A stretch of 64,000 nt of DNA, from assembly GCA_963667505.2 (NCBI GenBank), contig OY763490.2:124001-188000 (forward strand), in the 5' to 3' direction. The notes beneath the pieces were generated by a model. That model saw only the letters and a list, made by a program, of their open reading frames with translations, was not told where the DNA came from and did not search any database. The stretch is from Aldehydirespirator sp963667505 (GTDB lineage: Bacteria; Actinomycetota; Acidimicrobiia; Acidimicrobiales; Aldehydirespiratoraceae). How positions within the stretch are numbered: position 1 is the stretch's first letter; each line of letters begins with the position of its first letter. The position numbers and the translations under genes were made by a program. Below are positions 42,954 to 51,174 of this stretch, in pieces.

Positions 42954-43370
42954 ATGATCATCGGTGTTGACCCGCGGCTGTCCCCGGAACTGCTCATGGC
43001 CTTGGCCGGGATGGGGCACGGGGACGTGGCAGCCATTGTCGATCGCAACTTCCCCGCGGGCTCCTTGGGCCCGCCGGTCGTCCGGCTTGTGGGATGCTCT
43101 ACACCGGGAGCACTTGAGGCCGTAGTCTCGGCGATTCCGGTGGATATCGACGATCTGCCCAGCACCATGTTGATGACCGAACCACGCGGTGAGGTCGAAG
43201 TCCATGCTGAGTGCAGAGCCGTTCTCAGACACGCCGGAGTAGCCGATGACCACGTCGGGCGACTCAAGCGGCACGACTTCTACGACTACGCCAGTTCCGC
43301 CGTTGTCATCGTGCAGACCGGTGAGCCGCGTCCTTATGGGAACGTGACAGTTCGCAAGGGGGTCCTCTGA
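42954..43370 (+). CDS. fucU: L-fucose mutarotase (FucU/RbsD family)
   Basis: This 138-residue protein matches FucU: GVDPRLSPELLMALAGMGHG, IVDRNFPAGSLG, VDIDDLPSTMLM, FYDYASSAVVIVQTGEPRPY and GNVTVRKGVL. It interconverts the anomers of L-fucose, feeding the dehydrogenase. The ATG at 42954 has AAGGAGT 7 nt upstream. It has its own promoter and operator 160 bp after the lactonase gene. Confidence 0.93.
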   Translation: MIIGVDPRLSPELLMALAGMGHGDVAAIVDRNFPAGSLGPPVVRLVGCSTPGALEAVVSAIPVDIDDLPSTMLMTEPRGEVEVHAECRAVLRHAGVADDHVGRLKRHDFYDYASSAVVIVQTGEPRPYGNVTVRKGVL

Positions 43371-43431
43371 GCCGATTGACGGCGAACCGCGCCGACGGCG
43401 ACACAGCGCACCCGCACCACAATGATCCGTA

Positions 43432-44448
43432 TCAGAAGTCCCCGCCGCGGTCGCTGCTGGCCCGCACGATCAGTTCGGGTTCCAAGATGTGGCGGACGAC
43501 CTCGCCCGCTTCAGGATCCTCACCGCTTTCTCTGCGCAGCAGAATATGGGCCGCAGCCTCGCCGAGTTCGTAGGCAGGCTGTCGCACAACCGTGATTGAT
43601 GGATCGACCAGCGTCGTCCACAGATCGTCATCGAACGTAGCGAACCCCAACTCATCCGGGATGGAGAGGCCGAGGTCGCGCACCGCAGCGTAAGCTCCCA
43701 CGGCCATCTGCCCGTTTGAAACGAACAACGCGTCCGCAGGTCGATCCGCCGTGACAAGTGCCGTTGCTGCTGCGTAGCCGCTGGGGGCGAAGAAATCGCC
43801 GGTCGCAATGAGGTCATCAGCTACGCCAATTCCGTGGTCGACGAGGGCCGAGCAGTAGCCCGCTCGACGCTGATGAGCTGTGCTGATGTCCGACGGACCG
43901 GCGACAAGCCCGATACGCCGGTAGCCATTCTCCAACAGGTGAGTCACCGCCAAGTGGGCTCCGAGGTGATTGTTGACTAGCACTGCATCGGCCTCGGGGT
44001 AGGAAGCCGAGACTCGGTCAACTAGCACGACTGGCATCTCGCCCTGGAGCACGTCCAACGCGGTCGCGGTCATTGATGCCGCCGCGATGACAAGGCCACC
44101 GAACTGGTAATCGAGCGCTGTCTGGATGTACAGGCGCTCTCGTTCGAGGTCCTCGCCTGTGTTGCACAGCATGAGCAACTTGCCGTTTAGCAATGCTTGT
44201 CCTTCGAGCCCGTGCAGGAGCGAGGCGAAGAAAGGAGCCTCGATGTCAGATGCCAGGAAGCCCCAGATGGGCGTCCGTTGGCGCCGCAGCGCGCGGCCGA
44301 GCGGGTTCGCCCGATAGCCGAGCCGGTCAATGGCCTCGTTCACGCGAGCCGCCAACGCCACGTCCACGCTGGCTTTGTTGTTCAGCACTCGGGACACTGT
44401 GGCCGTCGATAATCCAGCCTCAGTCGCCACGTCACGGATTGTCGCCAT
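43432..44448 (-). CDS. LacI-family transcriptional regulator of the island
   Basis: A 338-residue repressor. The N-terminal HTH reads MATIRDVATEAGLSTATVSR followed by VLNNKASVD (residues 1-30). The periplasmic-binding-type effector domain includes RRIGLVAGPSDISTAHQRR and DELGFATFDDDLWTTLVDP. It lies convergent to fucU. The two matching palindromes at 29445 and 42927 make it the likely repressor of the ABC operon and fucU, with a fucose- or HexNAc-derived inducer. A start at 44460 (TTG) is possible but adds only four residues. Confidence 0.9.
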   Translation of the reverse strand: MATIRDVATEAGLSTATVSRVLNNKASVDVALAARVNEAIDRLGYRANPLGRALRRQRTPIWGFLASDIEAPFFASLLHGLEGQALLNGKLLMLCNTGEDLERERLYIQTALDYQFGGLVIAAASMTATALDVLQGEMPVVLVDRVSASYPEADAVLVNNHLGAHLAVTHLLENGYRRIGLVAGPSDISTAHQRRAGYCSALVDHGIGVADDLIATGDFFAPSGYAAATALVTADRPADALFVSNGQMAVGAYAAVRDLGLSIPDELGFATFDDDLWTTLVDPSITVVRQPAYELGEAAAHILLRRESGEDPEAGEVVRHILEPELIVRASSDRGGDF

Positions 44449-44557
44449 GGCCGTGAACAATAGCCGGTGGCAAGTCAGCAGCTGAGGGGGACCTGTCTGT
44501 GAGTCCAGGTGCTGAAGTCCAGCGCCCGGACATCGTTGGAACCCCAGGCGTGGCGGG

Positions 44558-45826
44558 TCAGGGGCCTAGGAGGGCGGCGGGAACTATGGCGATGCCGTCA
44601 TCGTCTCGGTAGGCCTCGGCGCCGGTGTAGACGACCGCGGCGTCGAGCATTGCCGGGCCGAGGCGGTCCGCCAGCCAGCGCAGATGCCGGGTGTCGCGAG
44701 GATCGACGCGTGCGGAGGTCTTGACCTCCACCGCGATGATGCCGTCGGCGTGCTCGATGATCAGGTCGACCTCGCGGTCGTCGTTCCAGGTGCGCATGTG
44801 GTGCACGCGGGCGTCGGCGGGCTGCGCGTAGACGCGCAGGTCTCGCGTGACGAGAGACTCGAACAGCTGCCCTGCCAGCCCGGCGTCGGTGAGGGTGTCG
44901 GCCCGCACGTTGAGCAGGCGCGCCGCCAGCGACGTGTCGGCAAGCTGGTGCTTGGGCGAGCGCTTCAACCGGCTGAGCCGGTTCGCTGTCGGTGTCCACG
45001 CCGGGACCGGCTCGGCTACCCACATGTGCTCGAGCACCTCGCGGTACGCCATCGTGGTGGCTTTCGACGGCTTGTCGTGCTCCGCCGACGTCGCCGCGTC
45101 GCGGATCGCCTCATAGGAGGCTGTCGTGGAAACCGCGGCCGCATAGGCCGCCAGCCAGCGCCGGAGCGTCGCAGGCCTGCGAACAGAGCGCCCGCTCTGG
45201 GGGAACTCGTGCTCGACGATGCGGTGGAGGTAGCCGTCAACCAGCAGGTCGGCGGCCCGGCCCGTTGTTGCCCGCCATCCGGGGAACCCACCGCCGACGA
45301 TCTCTGCGGCGTAGTCGGGCCACCCGAGGTCGGTGGTGCCCCGGATTTCCGGCCTCAACCCTGTGAGAAGGTTGGCAAGGCTGACCGTGGAGGCGCCCCA
45401 CCGTTCAGCGAGGCTCATCGTCCACATTCGCAATGTGACGATGCGCCCGGCGCCGGAGTGCGTCGGCAGCAGGCTGGGCCGCGCCGAGCCGGTCAGCAGG
45501 AACCGGCCGGGTCGGAACTCTTCATCGACGCTTCGGCGCACGACGTCCCAGGCGGCGGGAAGTCGCTGCCACTCGTCTACGAGGATCGGCTCGACACCCT
45601 CGGTGAGCATGGCTGGATCGCGGCGTGCCCTCTGCAGCGTGTCGGGATCGTCGAGGTTGTAGACCGTGTTCGCGAGCCGCTGGGCGGTGCGGGTCTTGCC
45701 GACGGCCCGCGGCCCTTCGATGCTGATCGCAGGCAGCACCGTTAGCAACTCGGCGATCTCAGAGTCGATCACCCGCGGCCGGTAGGCGAACGGGTCGGCT
45801 GGCACCGAAGCGGACAAGGCTGCCAC
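44558..45826 (-). CDS. AAA_14/DUF4143 ATPase
   Basis: This 422-residue protein has an N-terminal ATPase with Walker A GPRAVGKT (38-45) and Walker B PILVDEWQRLP, an arginine-bearing LLTGSARP sensor, then a DUF4143 domain ending with the nuclease-like EVDLIIEHADGIIAVEVKTS. These orphan ATPases are widespread in prokaryotes and their role is unclear. A pair of 19-bp direct repeats lies immediately upstream, suggesting autoregulation. It has no visible link to sugar catabolism. Confidence 0.88.
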   Translation of the reverse strand: MAALSASVPADPFAYRPRVIDSEIAELLTVLPAISIEGPRAVGKTRTAQRLANTVYNLDDPDTLQRARRDPAMLTEGVEPILVDEWQRLPAAWDVVRRSVDEEFRPGRFLLTGSARPSLLPTHSGAGRIVTLRMWTMSLAERWGASTVSLANLLTGLRPEIRGTTDLGWPDYAAEIVGGGFPGWRATTGRAADLLVDGYLHRIVEHEFPQSGRSVRRPATLRRWLAAYAAAVSTTASYEAIRDAATSAEHDKPSKATTMAYREVLEHMWVAEPVPAWTPTANRLSRLKRSPKHQLADTSLAARLLNVRADTLTDAGLAGQLFESLVTRDLRVYAQPADARVHHMRTWNDDREVDLIIEHADGIIAVEVKTSARVDPRDTRHLRWLADRLGPAMLDAAVVYTGAEAYRDDDGIAIVPAALLGP

Positions 45827-45842
45827 GATCCAACTATACTTC

Positions 45843-45886
45843 TTCTCAGATACTATTCAAATTCTCAGATACTATCCAATTTCTCA
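45843..45886. promoter_or_regulatory. 19-bp direct repeats upstream of the AAA_14 gene
   Basis: TTCTCAGATACTATTCAAA (45843-45861) and TTCTCAGATACTATCCAAT (45862-45880) are tandem, with a third TTCTCA at 45881. The block is sharply AT-rich and lies 17 bp upstream of the AAA_14 start, where promoter and operator are expected. Confidence 0.75.
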
Positions 45887-45935
45887 CCGACTAGACCTTT
45901 TCGCGAGAAGCCAAGAGCGCTCAGGCTCTCCTTCG

Positions 45936-46998
45936 GTATGGGTCGTTCAGGCGGTGGCTATGGACGGGACGAGCTTCCTCTCGTAGGGGTCTACTGCTAG
46001 GCGTAGGCCCTCGAGTGTGTAGGCGCCGAGCAGGGGAGGGCCGTCGTCCTCACCGAAGAAGACCCATGTAGGGGTGCTGCGGCCGTCGACGGTGGCGTGA
46101 GCCTGCCCGAGGTCGTAGGTGGCCCGCCTGCCGTCGGCGAGGGTCACGCCGTGCCTGTCGGTGGGCTCGACACCGAGCTGTCTCAGGATGGCTGACGGCA
46201 CGATGCTGTAGCTCGCGCCGGTGTCGACCAGGGCGTCGACCTCCACGCTGTGCTCGCCGTCCATGCTGTCGAGACGGAGCTTGCAGTTGAATGTTCCCAT
46301 CGGTTCCTCCCGCAGTGTGTGTCCAGTAGGTTGTCTGGCTCCAGACGCCAGAAGCATGATGTTTGCTATCTTTTCAAACAGTATTGCTCAATTCTCGATG
46401 GATTCGCAACCCGTCATCGCTAACCGTCGGATAGGAGGAGGTCGGCGTACTCGTGGGGGTTGCGGTCGCCTACCAGGACGTGCTGGCTGCCGCCGTGCAT
46501 GTCGCGGAAGCAGCGCTGCAGGGGTCCGTCGCGCAGGGCCTCGGTGCCGCACCACTCGTACAGGCTGCGGACCACGGCCAGGCCCTCCTGGGTGAGCAGG
46601 GTGGCGGACTGCTTGACGTGGGTGGCCAGCGACGGGTCGCGTCCCGAGCCGGCCTCGGCGGCCTGCTCGGCGGTGCGGAACGCCTGCCGGCACCACGTCT
46701 CGGCCGCCTCGAAGCGGGACACGGCCATGGCGAACTCGTAGCGGAACCGGGGATCGTCGGCGATCACCGACGACGCCGCCATCCGGGCCCGGCCCTTGGC
46801 GATGGCGACCGCCTCGTCGATGGCCCGGCGGACGACGCCGATGGTCCAGCCCATGTGGCCGATCTCGGTGAGGATGATCACGCCGAGGTCGTACATGGGG
46901 CCGCCCCGGTGGCGGGTGGGGGAGAAGAACTCGAAGGTGGCGTGGACGGGCACCTCGGTGTCGATGCGGTAGTCGTAGGACGACGTGGCCCGCAGCCC
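45936..46998. repeat. right direct repeat flanking the catabolic island
   Basis: This is the counterpart of 28296-29400. Bases 46430-46998 read as identical to 28832-29400, while the protease half differs at scattered positions and the short gap between the two genes carries an indel of about 45 bp. Confidence 0.9.
45947..46300 (-). CDS. retropepsin-like aspartic protease, copy B
   Basis: A 117-residue protein with DTGAS at 26-30, like copy A. It differs from copy A at about nine positions (for example K/V at residue 8, H/R at 17, P/A near 105). The ATG at 46300 follows a GGAGGAACC ribosome-binding site shared with copy A. It is the downstream partner of the intact flavoprotein gene. Confidence 0.85.
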   Translation of the reverse strand: MGTFNCKLRLDSMDGEHSVEVDALVDTGASYSIVPSAILRQLGVEPTDRHGVTLADGRRATYDLGQAHATVDGRSTPTWVFFGEDDGPPLLGAYTLEGLRLAVDPYERKLVPSIATA

Positions 46999-47544
46999 CA
47001 GCACGTCCCAGTTGCCGAGCAGCTCCGCCTCGGCCCGGGGCACAACCATGAGCCGGAACTCGGCCTGCTCGCCCTCGGGCGGGGCGGTGAACGCCCCCGC
47101 GCCCACCCAGTCGGCGTGAGCCACTCCCGACCCGAAGCTGTAGCTGCCGGTGAGGTGGAACCGGTCGCCGTCGGGCACGGCCGTGCCGTTGGGCGCGAAC
47201 TGGCCGGCCACCACCGGCACCGTGCCGCCCGCGAACATCTCGTCGGTGAAGCTGTCTTCGCAGTAGGCGCCGAAGAAGCTGACACCGGTGGCCCCGGCCA
47301 TGACCGACCAGCCCGCGGAGCCGTCGGCGTAGGCGATCTCGGCGAACACGTCCAGGCACTCGTCGATCGGCAGTTCCGCGCCGCCCACCGCCCGGGCCGT
47401 CAGCGCGCCGTACAGGCCGGCCTCGGAGCAGGCGTCCACCACCTCCTGCGACAGGGTGGTGGCGCCGGTCGCCGCGGCAGCCGCTCCGGCGGCGTCGATC
47501 GTCGAGCGCAGCTCTCGGGCCCGCTCCAGCAGTTCCGATCCCAT
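46420..47544 (-). CDS. acyl-CoA dehydrogenase-like flavoprotein (HsaA/monooxygenase type), intact
   Basis: A 374-residue protein with the acyl-CoA dehydrogenase fold and a type-2 C-terminal domain, like flavin-dependent monooxygenases of the HsaA/DszC group. Segments are LYGALTARAVGGAELPIDEC, WSVMAGATG, GSYSFGSGVAHADWVGAGAF, LGLRATSSYDY and DMHGGSQHVLVGDRN. It would oxidise or hydroxylate a ring or thioester substrate using a reductase encoded elsewhere. The ATG at 47544 follows the aminotransferase stop by 26 bp. Its 3' half is duplicated at 28832-29400. Confidence 0.85.
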   Translation of the reverse strand: MGSELLERARELRSTIDAAGAAAAATGATTLSQEVVDACSEAGLYGALTARAVGGAELPIDECLDVFAEIAYADGSAGWSVMAGATGVSFFGAYCEDSFTDEMFAGGTVPVVAGQFAPNGTAVPDGDRFHLTGSYSFGSGVAHADWVGAGAFTAPPEGEQAEFRLMVVPRAEAELLGNWDVLGLRATSSYDYRIDTEVPVHATFEFFSPTRHRGGPMYDLGVIILTEIGHMGWTIGVVRRAIDEAVAIAKGRARMAASSVIADDPRFRYEFAMAVSRFEAAETWCRQAFRTAEQAAEAGSGRDPSLATHVKQSATLLTQEGLAVVRSLYEWCGTEALRDGPLQRCFRDMHGGSQHVLVGDRNPHEYADLLLSDG

Positions 47545-47570
47545 GTGCGCCTGCTCCTTCGGGTCCAACC

Positions 47571-48788
47571 TCAGGTGACCGTGCGCAGGGACTCGGCCAT
47601 GGTGTCCATAATTCGGCCGATCTCGTCGTCGGTGATCACCAGGGGCGGGCAGATGCCGAGCGCGTCGGTGAGGGGCCGCACGATCACGCCCCGGCGCAGC
47701 ATGTCGTTGCGCACGTCCATCGGAGGGCGGTCCAGCACTGCGGCCTGCACCGCGCCGGTGCCCCGGTAGGACGCGATCAGGCCGTCGGCGGCCAGCGCCT
47801 CGAGGCCCTCCACCAGTTTGCGGCCCACGTGGCGGGACCGCTCGACCAGGCCCTCGTCGGCGATGATCTCCAGGTTCTTGACCGCGGCCGCGGCGGCGCT
47901 GGGATGGCCGGAGTAGGTGTAGCCGGTGCGCAGCAGGAAGCCGGGCTCCTCGAGGTTGTCGCACACCTGCCGGCTGACGATCACGCCACTCAGGGGCAGA
48001 TAGCCCGAGGTGACACCCTTGGCGAAGGTCATAAGGTCGGGCACGACGTCGAAGGTCTGGGCGCCGAACCACTCCCCGGTGCGCCCGAACCCGCAGATCA
48101 CCTCGTCGAGGATCATCAGCGCGCCGTGCTGGTCGCACAGGCGGCGCACTCCGGTCAGGTAGCCCTCCGGCGGCAGGTAAACCCCGCCCGCACCCTGCAC
48201 CGGCTCGGTGATCACCGCAGCCACTCGCTCGCCGTGCTGGGCGAAGGTGCTGGCCATGGCCTCGATGTCGTCGTGGGGCACCTCCACGAAGTGGGGGACC
48301 AGGTCGCCCCAGCCCTCGCGGTTGAGGGCGATGCCCTGGGCCGACGTGCCGCCGAAGTTGGTGCCGTGGTAGCCGTTGGTGCGGGTGATCACCATCTGCC
48401 GGTCGGCGCCGCTGGTGCGCTGGGCGTACAGCCGGGCGATCTTGAGCGCGGTGTCCACCGCCTCCGACCCGGAGCATCCCAGGAACACTCGTCCGTCGTT
48501 CAGCGGGGAGCGCTCGGCGACCATCTCGGCGGCTCGGGCCGCGGGAGGGTTGGTGAACGGGTCGAAGATGTTGTAGGCGGCCAGGTCGCGCATCTGCGCG
48601 GCCACCGCGTCGGCCATCTCGGCCCGGCCGTGGCCGATCTGGCAGTACCACAGGCTGCCCAGACCGTCGATGTACGACTTGCCGCCGTCGTCGTAGAGGG
48701 TGGAGCCGCTGGCCCGCACGATGTTGATCATGTCGGACTCGGGCTTGGCCGGAGGGGCGAACGGATGGAGCAGGGGATGGGCGGTCAT
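47571..48788 (-). CDS. class III PLP-dependent aminotransferase
   Basis: A 405-residue omega-amino acid:pyruvate-type aminotransferase. It has GLGSLWYCQIGHGR, GCSGSEAVDTALKIARLY, GYHGTNFGGTS, ITEPVQGAGGVYLPPEGY, LILDEVICGFGRTG and the PLP lysine in TFAKGVTSGYLPL near residue 255. It transfers amino groups from omega-amino acids, amines or related compounds. It leads an operon with the flavoprotein downstream. Confidence 0.92.
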   Translation of the reverse strand: MTAHPLLHPFAPPAKPESDMINIVRASGSTLYDDGGKSYIDGLGSLWYCQIGHGRAEMADAVAAQMRDLAAYNIFDPFTNPPAARAAEMVAERSPLNDGRVFLGCSGSEAVDTALKIARLYAQRTSGADRQMVITRTNGYHGTNFGGTSAQGIALNREGWGDLVPHFVEVPHDDIEAMASTFAQHGERVAAVITEPVQGAGGVYLPPEGYLTGVRRLCDQHGALMILDEVICGFGRTGEWFGAQTFDVVPDLMTFAKGVTSGYLPLSGVIVSRQVCDNLEEPGFLLRTGYTYSGHPSAAAAAVKNLEIIADEGLVERSRHVGRKLVEGLEALAADGLIASYRGTGAVQAAVLDRPPMDVRNDMLRRGVIVRPLTDALGICPPLVITDDEIGRIMDTMAESLRTVT

Positions 48789-48884
48789 GTAGCGGCTCCC
48801 GGGGGCTGGCAGCGTTAGGCGGAAGGTGGTGGACTGCTCAGCCTACGGCACGCCGCAGGACGGTCGCCCGCCGACGAGACCTGC

Positions 48885-48929
48885 AATTGGCAGCGTTATG
48901 CACGGATAGCGAGCATTTTGCTGCCAGAT
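48885..48929. repeat. dispersed palindrome, copy 3
   Basis: AATTGGCAGC (48885-48894) and GCTGCCAGAT (48920-48929) flank TGCACGGATAGCGAGCA-like centre. It lies between the NicX-like gene and the aminotransferase gene, both on the minus strand. Confidence 0.85.
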
Positions 48930-48956
48930 CCGGTTGGTGAGCGCGCTGATGGTCGC

Positions 48957-49994
48957 TCAGAAGGCCAGGGTGCCCGCCTGGACCACCGCGGTGCCGTCGA
49001 GGGTGATGGTGCAGTTGCGCATGGGCAGGTCGAAGTGGCCGAGGGTGTGGCGTCCGGCGACCTCGTTGGCCCCGGTGGAGTACAGGAAGTTGCCGGCGAA
49101 GGCGCGCAACTCGGTGCCGTTGAGTTGGGTGCGGTCGTACATGGTGAGGGCGTCCCAGCGGGCCGCCGGGTTCATGCCCCACCCCACATGCGAGACGGCG
49201 TAGGCGTCACGGTCGTCCCAGGCCTCCAGGTAGCTGGCGGTGAGCGCGGCGTCGAGGCCGTCGCCGGCAATGTCGGTGATGTAGTCGTCGTCGATGCGCA
49301 GGCGCACCGGCGACTCGAGGTAGCGCTTGAAGGTGAGGTTGACGTCGCCGGTGTCCAGCACCAGCGTGCCGTTGACCGTGCCTGCGGCCGGGAAGCACAG
49401 GCACAGGCCCCCGGGCCAGTGGGCGATGGTGCCCGCCCCGTTGGTGCAGCCCCAGCTTCCCGCGGCCGGGGCGTCGGACACGTCGATGGTCAAGTCGGTG
49501 CCGGCCGCCGAGGTGACCCGCATCTCAGAGGCCTGATCCAGCATGGCCGCGCCCTCGCCCACCCTGGGTTTGAGGGCCGGGTCGGGGGCGAGCCGCTCCA
49601 GGATCTCGGGGTGCTCGTTTGACACCATCAGGACCCGGGCGCCGCCGTCGAGGATGGCGCCCAACTCCGGGGCGTGCAGCAGGCCCTCCACCGTGCAGTC
49701 GGCCACGAACGACGACCCGGCCAGAGCGGCCACCGCCGGCGCCAGCCCGCCGATGGCGTCGGACGCCCCGGTGGAGCGCACCGGAACCGCCACCCTCTGC
49801 CGTGGAGTGGTCAGGCGCAGGTGGAACACCCTCGCCCCCAGGCGCTGCAAGGCCAGGTCGGCCAGCTCCACGTTCACGGGACGGCTCTGCGACTCCGACA
49901 GCACCGCGGCAGCCTCGCCCTCAGTCACGCCGCACAACCGGAACGTCTCAGCGAACGCCTCGACCCACTTCCCCTCAACCCGTTCCACCAGCAT
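48957..49994 (-). CDS. NicX/M29-like metallohydrolase or dioxygenase
   Basis: A 345-residue protein related to 2,5-dihydroxypyridine 5,6-dioxygenase (NicX) and M29 aminopeptidase-like proteins. Features include VADCTVEGLLHAPELGAIL, NGAGTIAHWPGG, EVAGRHTLGHFDLPMRNCTI and VSHVGWGMNPAA, which supply Glu/His metal ligands. It may open a pyridine ring or cleave an amide. It lies upstream of the aminotransferase and downstream of the ureohydrolase, all on the minus strand. Confidence 0.72.
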   Translation of the reverse strand: MLVERVEGKWVEAFAETFRLCGVTEGEAAAVLSESQSRPVNVELADLALQRLGARVFHLRLTTPRQRVAVPVRSTGASDAIGGLAPAVAALAGSSFVADCTVEGLLHAPELGAILDGGARVLMVSNEHPEILERLAPDPALKPRVGEGAAMLDQASEMRVTSAAGTDLTIDVSDAPAAGSWGCTNGAGTIAHWPGGLCLCFPAAGTVNGTLVLDTGDVNLTFKRYLESPVRLRIDDDYITDIAGDGLDAALTASYLEAWDDRDAYAVSHVGWGMNPAARWDALTMYDRTQLNGTELRAFAGNFLYSTGANEVAGRHTLGHFDLPMRNCTITLDGTAVVQAGTLAF

Positions 49995-50018
49995 CGCCGA
50001 TCCTCCCGTCTCGCTCGG

Positions 50019-50933
50019 TCAGGTCCGGTACTGGACTCCGGGGAGTATGCAGAGCATCTCGTAGACGAGGTCGGCGGCTATATGGGCGGTCATGCCTGAC
50101 GTGTCGTAGATGGGCGCCACCTCCACCAGGTCGCACCCGACTATGTCGAGGCCGCGGCAGCCTCGGATGATCTCCAGGGCCTGCGGGGTGGTCAGGCCGC
50201 CGATCTCGGGCGTGCCGGTGCCGGGAGCGAACGCCGGGTCGAGTCCGTCGATGTCGAAGCTCAGATACACCGGCCCGCCGCCGACCTGCTCGCGGACCTC
50301 TTCCATTAGTGGCGTCAGCGACCGGTGCCAGCACTCCTCGATCTGGACCACCCGGAAGCCCTGCTCCCTCGACCAGTCGAAATCGTCGGCTGCGTAGCCG
50401 GTGGCCCGCATCCCGATCTGCACCACCCGGTCGCAGTCCAGCAGGCCCTCCTCGACCGCCCGCCGGAACGGGGTGCCGTGCGCGATGCGCTCGCCGAACA
50501 TCTCGTCGTTGATGTCGGTGTGGGCGTCGACGTGGACCAGCCCGACCGGCCCGTGGCGGTCTCGCATGGCCCGCAGGATGGGCAGCACGATGGTGTGGTC
50601 GCCGCCAAGGGCCACGGTGATCACGCCGTGGGACAGCAGTTCGGCGAAGTGGGCCTCGATGCGGGCCACGGAGTCGAGCAGGTTGTAGGGGTTGGTGACC
50701 ACGTCGCCGGTGTCGTCGATGCGCAGGCTGTCGAACGGCGCGGCCCGGGTAGCCATGTTGTAGGGACGGGTCAGCACCGACTCGTCCCGGATGCCCCTGG
50801 GGCCGAACCGGGCGCCGGGCCGGTTGGAGGTGCCGATGTCGAACGGCACTCCCACGATGGCCACGTCGAGCTCGGACGGGTGCGAGCGTCCGGGCAGGCG
50901 CATGAAGGTGGCGATCCCCGCGAACCGGGGCAT
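50019..50933 (-). CDS. agmatinase/guanidinobutyrase-family ureohydrolase
   Basis: This 304-residue Mn-dependent ureohydrolase has all metal ligands: H113 in GGDHT, D136, H138 and D140 in DAHTD, and D227 and D229 in SFDIDGLDP. It releases urea from agmatine, guanidinobutyrate or a related guanidino compound. The ATG at 50933 is chosen for the GGGAGG about 7 nt upstream; a GTG at 50978 would add 15 residues. It lies 24 bp upstream of the NicX-like gene. Confidence 0.92.
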   Translation of the reverse strand: MPRFAGIATFMRLPGRSHPSELDVAIVGVPFDIGTSNRPGARFGPRGIRDESVLTRPYNMATRAAPFDSLRIDDTGDVVTNPYNLLDSVARIEAHFAELLSHGVITVALGGDHTIVLPILRAMRDRHGPVGLVHVDAHTDINDEMFGERIAHGTPFRRAVEEGLLDCDRVVQIGMRATGYAADDFDWSREQGFRVVQIEECWHRSLTPLMEEVREQVGGGPVYLSFDIDGLDPAFAPGTGTPEIGGLTTPQALEIIRGCRGLDIVGCDLVEVAPIYDTSGMTAHIAADLVYEMLCILPGVQYRT

Positions 50934-50990
50934 CTCGTTGCCTCCCAGCGGCTGCGGATGGCTGCGCGGCTCTGTCACGACCCCAACCCT

Positions 50991-51172
50991 ACGACGCCCG
51001 ATAACTCCACGACGCCCGATAACTCCACGATGCCGCATAACCCAGCGAGCCGGTTGCCCCAGCGAGCCGGGTGGCCCGCGATGTCGGACTTCCTCAGGGA
51101 TGCCGGATTTCTTGGTGCCGTCGGTTGGCCCGGTGCCGGTTGGCCCGGCGGTGCCGGACTTCTTGGTGCGGG
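50991..51172. repeat. cluster of short tandem repeats
   Basis: Two perfect 18-bp units, ACGACGCCCGATAACTCC (50991-51008 and 51009-51026), are followed by a degenerate third. Then come two 17-bp units starting AGCGAGCCGG (51044, 51061) and a nested CTTGGTGCCG / GGTTGGCCCGG repeat to about 51172. The block fills the gap between the PatB-like and ureohydrolase genes. Confidence 0.85.
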
Positions 51173-51174
51173 TT

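Larger units (their letters stand above)
29401..45935. other. fucose/amino-sugar catabolic island between direct repeats
   Basis: About 16.5 kb lies between the two repeat blocks and holds the sugar ABC genes, catabolic genes, LacI regulator and an AAA/DUF4143 ATPase. No integrase or transposase is present. Recombination between the 569-bp identical segments would release a circle of 17,598 bp and restore one intact flavoprotein gene. Confidence 0.7.

Noticed and set aside
29401..45935. Integrase-driven genomic island with tRNA attachment site
   Set aside because: There is no integrase, transposase or tRNA at either edge; the flanking repeats are gene-sized and homologous to a resident locus, so homologous recombination fits better.
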